Source of the DNA: Verrucomicrobiota bacterium
GTDB taxonomy: Bacteria > Bacteroidota > Bacteroidia > Flavobacteriales_E > Vicingaceae
NCBI GenBank assembly: GCA_002713165.1
Contig: PAVT01000024.1
Location: 1-33,807, forward strand
DNA: 33,807 nucleotides
Direction of reading: 5' to 3'
Of the stretch, positions 32,858 through 33,807 are shown in pieces. The notes beneath the pieces are model-generated. The model did not search any database, had not been told where the DNA came from, and was given only the letters and a program-made list of their open reading frames with translations. The position numbers and the translations under genes were made by a program. Numbering within the stretch: position 1 is the first letter of the stretch; each line of letters opens with the position of its first letter.

Positions 32858-33807
32858 TTAAGCGATTTCTTTGGAAGCTCTTTTTCGATCATTTTCATCT
32901 AACAATACTTTTCGAAGCCTTAAAGAATCTGGTGTAACTTCAACATATTCATCTTTTTGAATGTATTCCAAGGCCTCTTCCAAGCTAAATTTTTGCGCTG
33001 GTGCCAATTTTAATTTATCGTCAGCACCTGAAGAACGCATGTTGGTTAGCTTTTTAGTTTTTGTCACATTGATTACCAAGTCTCCTGCGCGTGTATTTTC
33101 TCCGATAACTTGTCCCCGGTATATTTCTTCGTTTGGGTTTACAAAAAACTTCCCTCGGTCTTGTAGGTTGCTCAATGAATAAGGTATGGCCTTCCCGGTT
33201 TCCATAGAAATAAGGGATCCATTTTGACGTCCTGTTATTTCACCTTTAAAGGGTTGAAATTCTTTAAAGCGGTGTGCCATAATGGCCTCACCTGCTGTTG
33301 CAGTCAATAAATAGTTTCTTAAACCAATGATGCCTCTTGATGGGATTTCAAATTCCAACAAAGTACGATCACCTTTAGGTTCCATGTTCAACATTTCGCC
33401 TTTTCGTTGGTTGACCACCTCAATGGCCTTTCCACTCACCTCTTCTGGCAAATCAATGGTAAGTTCTTCAATGGGTTCGTGCTTTTGTCCATCAATTTCT
33501 TTGATGATCACCTGTGGTTGACCAATTTGTAATTCATAACCTTCTCTTCGCATTGTTTCGATCAATACAGAAAGGTGCAAAACTCCCCTTCCATACACAT
33601 TAAAGGTATCTGCTGAGTTTGTTTCTTCCAATCGCAAGGCTAAGTTGCGTTCCAACTCTTTGTTCAAGCGGTCCAATATGTGTCGAGAGGTAACATATTT
33701 TCCTTCTTTGCCAAAAAAGGGTGAATCATTGATGGTAAACAACATACTCATGGTAGGTTCATCTATGGCAATGGTCGGCAAGGCCTCTGGTTGTTCAATG
33801 TCTGCAA
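32858..33807 (-). CDS. typA: GTP-binding protein TypA/BipA, C-terminal part (5' end outside window)
   Basis: TypA is a translational GTPase of the EF-G family that binds ribosomes and helps 50S assembly under stress. The frame stays open to the window edge, so the GTPase domain is missing. The visible ~316 residues begin in domain II/III (ADIEQPEALPTIAIDEPTMS) and include INDSPFFGKEGKYVTSRHIL and GRGVLHLSVLIETMRREGYE. They continue with the EF-G-like domain V (EIPSRGIIGLRNYLLTATAG) and the TypA-specific C-terminal domain (RAGDLVINVTKTKKLTNMRS, KLAPAQKFSLEEALEYI). The C-terminus is complete. Confidence 0.97.
   Translation of the reverse strand, partial: ADIEQPEALPTIAIDEPTMSMLFTINDSPFFGKEGKYVTSRHILDRLNKELERNLALRLEETNSADTFNVYGRGVLHLSVLIETMRREGYELQIGQPQVIIKEIDGQKHEPIEELTIDLPEEVSGKAIEVVNQRKGEMLNMEPKGDRTLLEFEIPSRGIIGLRNYLLTATAGEAIMAHRFKEFQPFKGEITGRQNGSLISMETGKAIPYSLSNLQDRGKFFVNPNEEIYRGQVIGENTRAGDLVINVTKTKKLTNMRSSGADDKLKLAPAQKFSLEEALEYIQKDEYVEVTPDSLRLRKVLLDENDRKRASKEIA

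Overview
The window reads as a chromosomal segment from a Bacteroidota species, moderately AT-rich. I cannot place it below phylum. The evidence is a type IX secretion (T9SS) type A sorting tail, WD40-like PD40 propeller/OmpA envelope proteins, a DUF5686 outer-membrane protein, a DUF3667 protein, a BT_3928-type DoxX protein, the folP-cdaA pair, and several promoter -7 elements matching TAnnTTTG. No rRNA, tRNA, CRISPR array, insertion sequence or integrase was seen.

Layout. (1) 1-4144: the 3' part of a PD40-OmpA-DUF1573 fusion on +, meeting head-on a T9SS-exported Ycf48-like propeller protein, then a fatty acid desaturase, both on -. (2) 4296-6647: a + pair encoding a TMTC-like polytopic GT-C/TPR protein and a small HEAT-type helical protein. 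(3) 6648-7238: the only long non-coding stretch. It holds what look like two decayed gene remnants, a glycine-zipper protein broken by two frameshifts and, on the other strand, a fragment of a CBM9/DUF5916-like protein. (4) 7239-9887: a DUF5686 protein on +. (5) 9890-25698: a 15.8 kb run of nine - strand genes. In transcription order these are DUF1599, BT_3928-type DoxX, OppB-type permease, tpiA, prmA, a 1480-residue unknown, an 1841-residue PD40/coiled-coil/double-SPOR protein, clpS and an M48 lipoprotein protease. (6) 25721-27417: folP and the diadenylate cyclase gene cdaA, divergent from that run. (7) 27420-28583: a TPR lipoprotein and peptide deformylase on -. (8) 28682-31111: a fused E1 alpha-beta 2-oxoacid dehydrogenase on +. 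(9) 31105-33807: DUF3667, a lipoprotein related to glycerophosphodiesterases, and the C-terminal part of TypA/BipA, all on -.

How they fit. Much of the content is cell envelope: sorted or outer-membrane proteins, periplasmic scaffold-like proteins, a candidate O-glycosylation enzyme, lipoproteins and a periplasmic protease. It is mixed with housekeeping functions: glycolysis, folate, c-di-AMP, protein maturation and N-degron delivery. Gene packing is extreme. All four convergent gene pairs have stops within 2 bp of each other or overlapping, and many co-directional neighbours overlap by 1-4 bp. The least explained parts are the two giant envelope genes (10957-21049), the TMTC-like/HEAT pair, the lone OppB-type permease, and the remnant-filled gap at 6648-7238.
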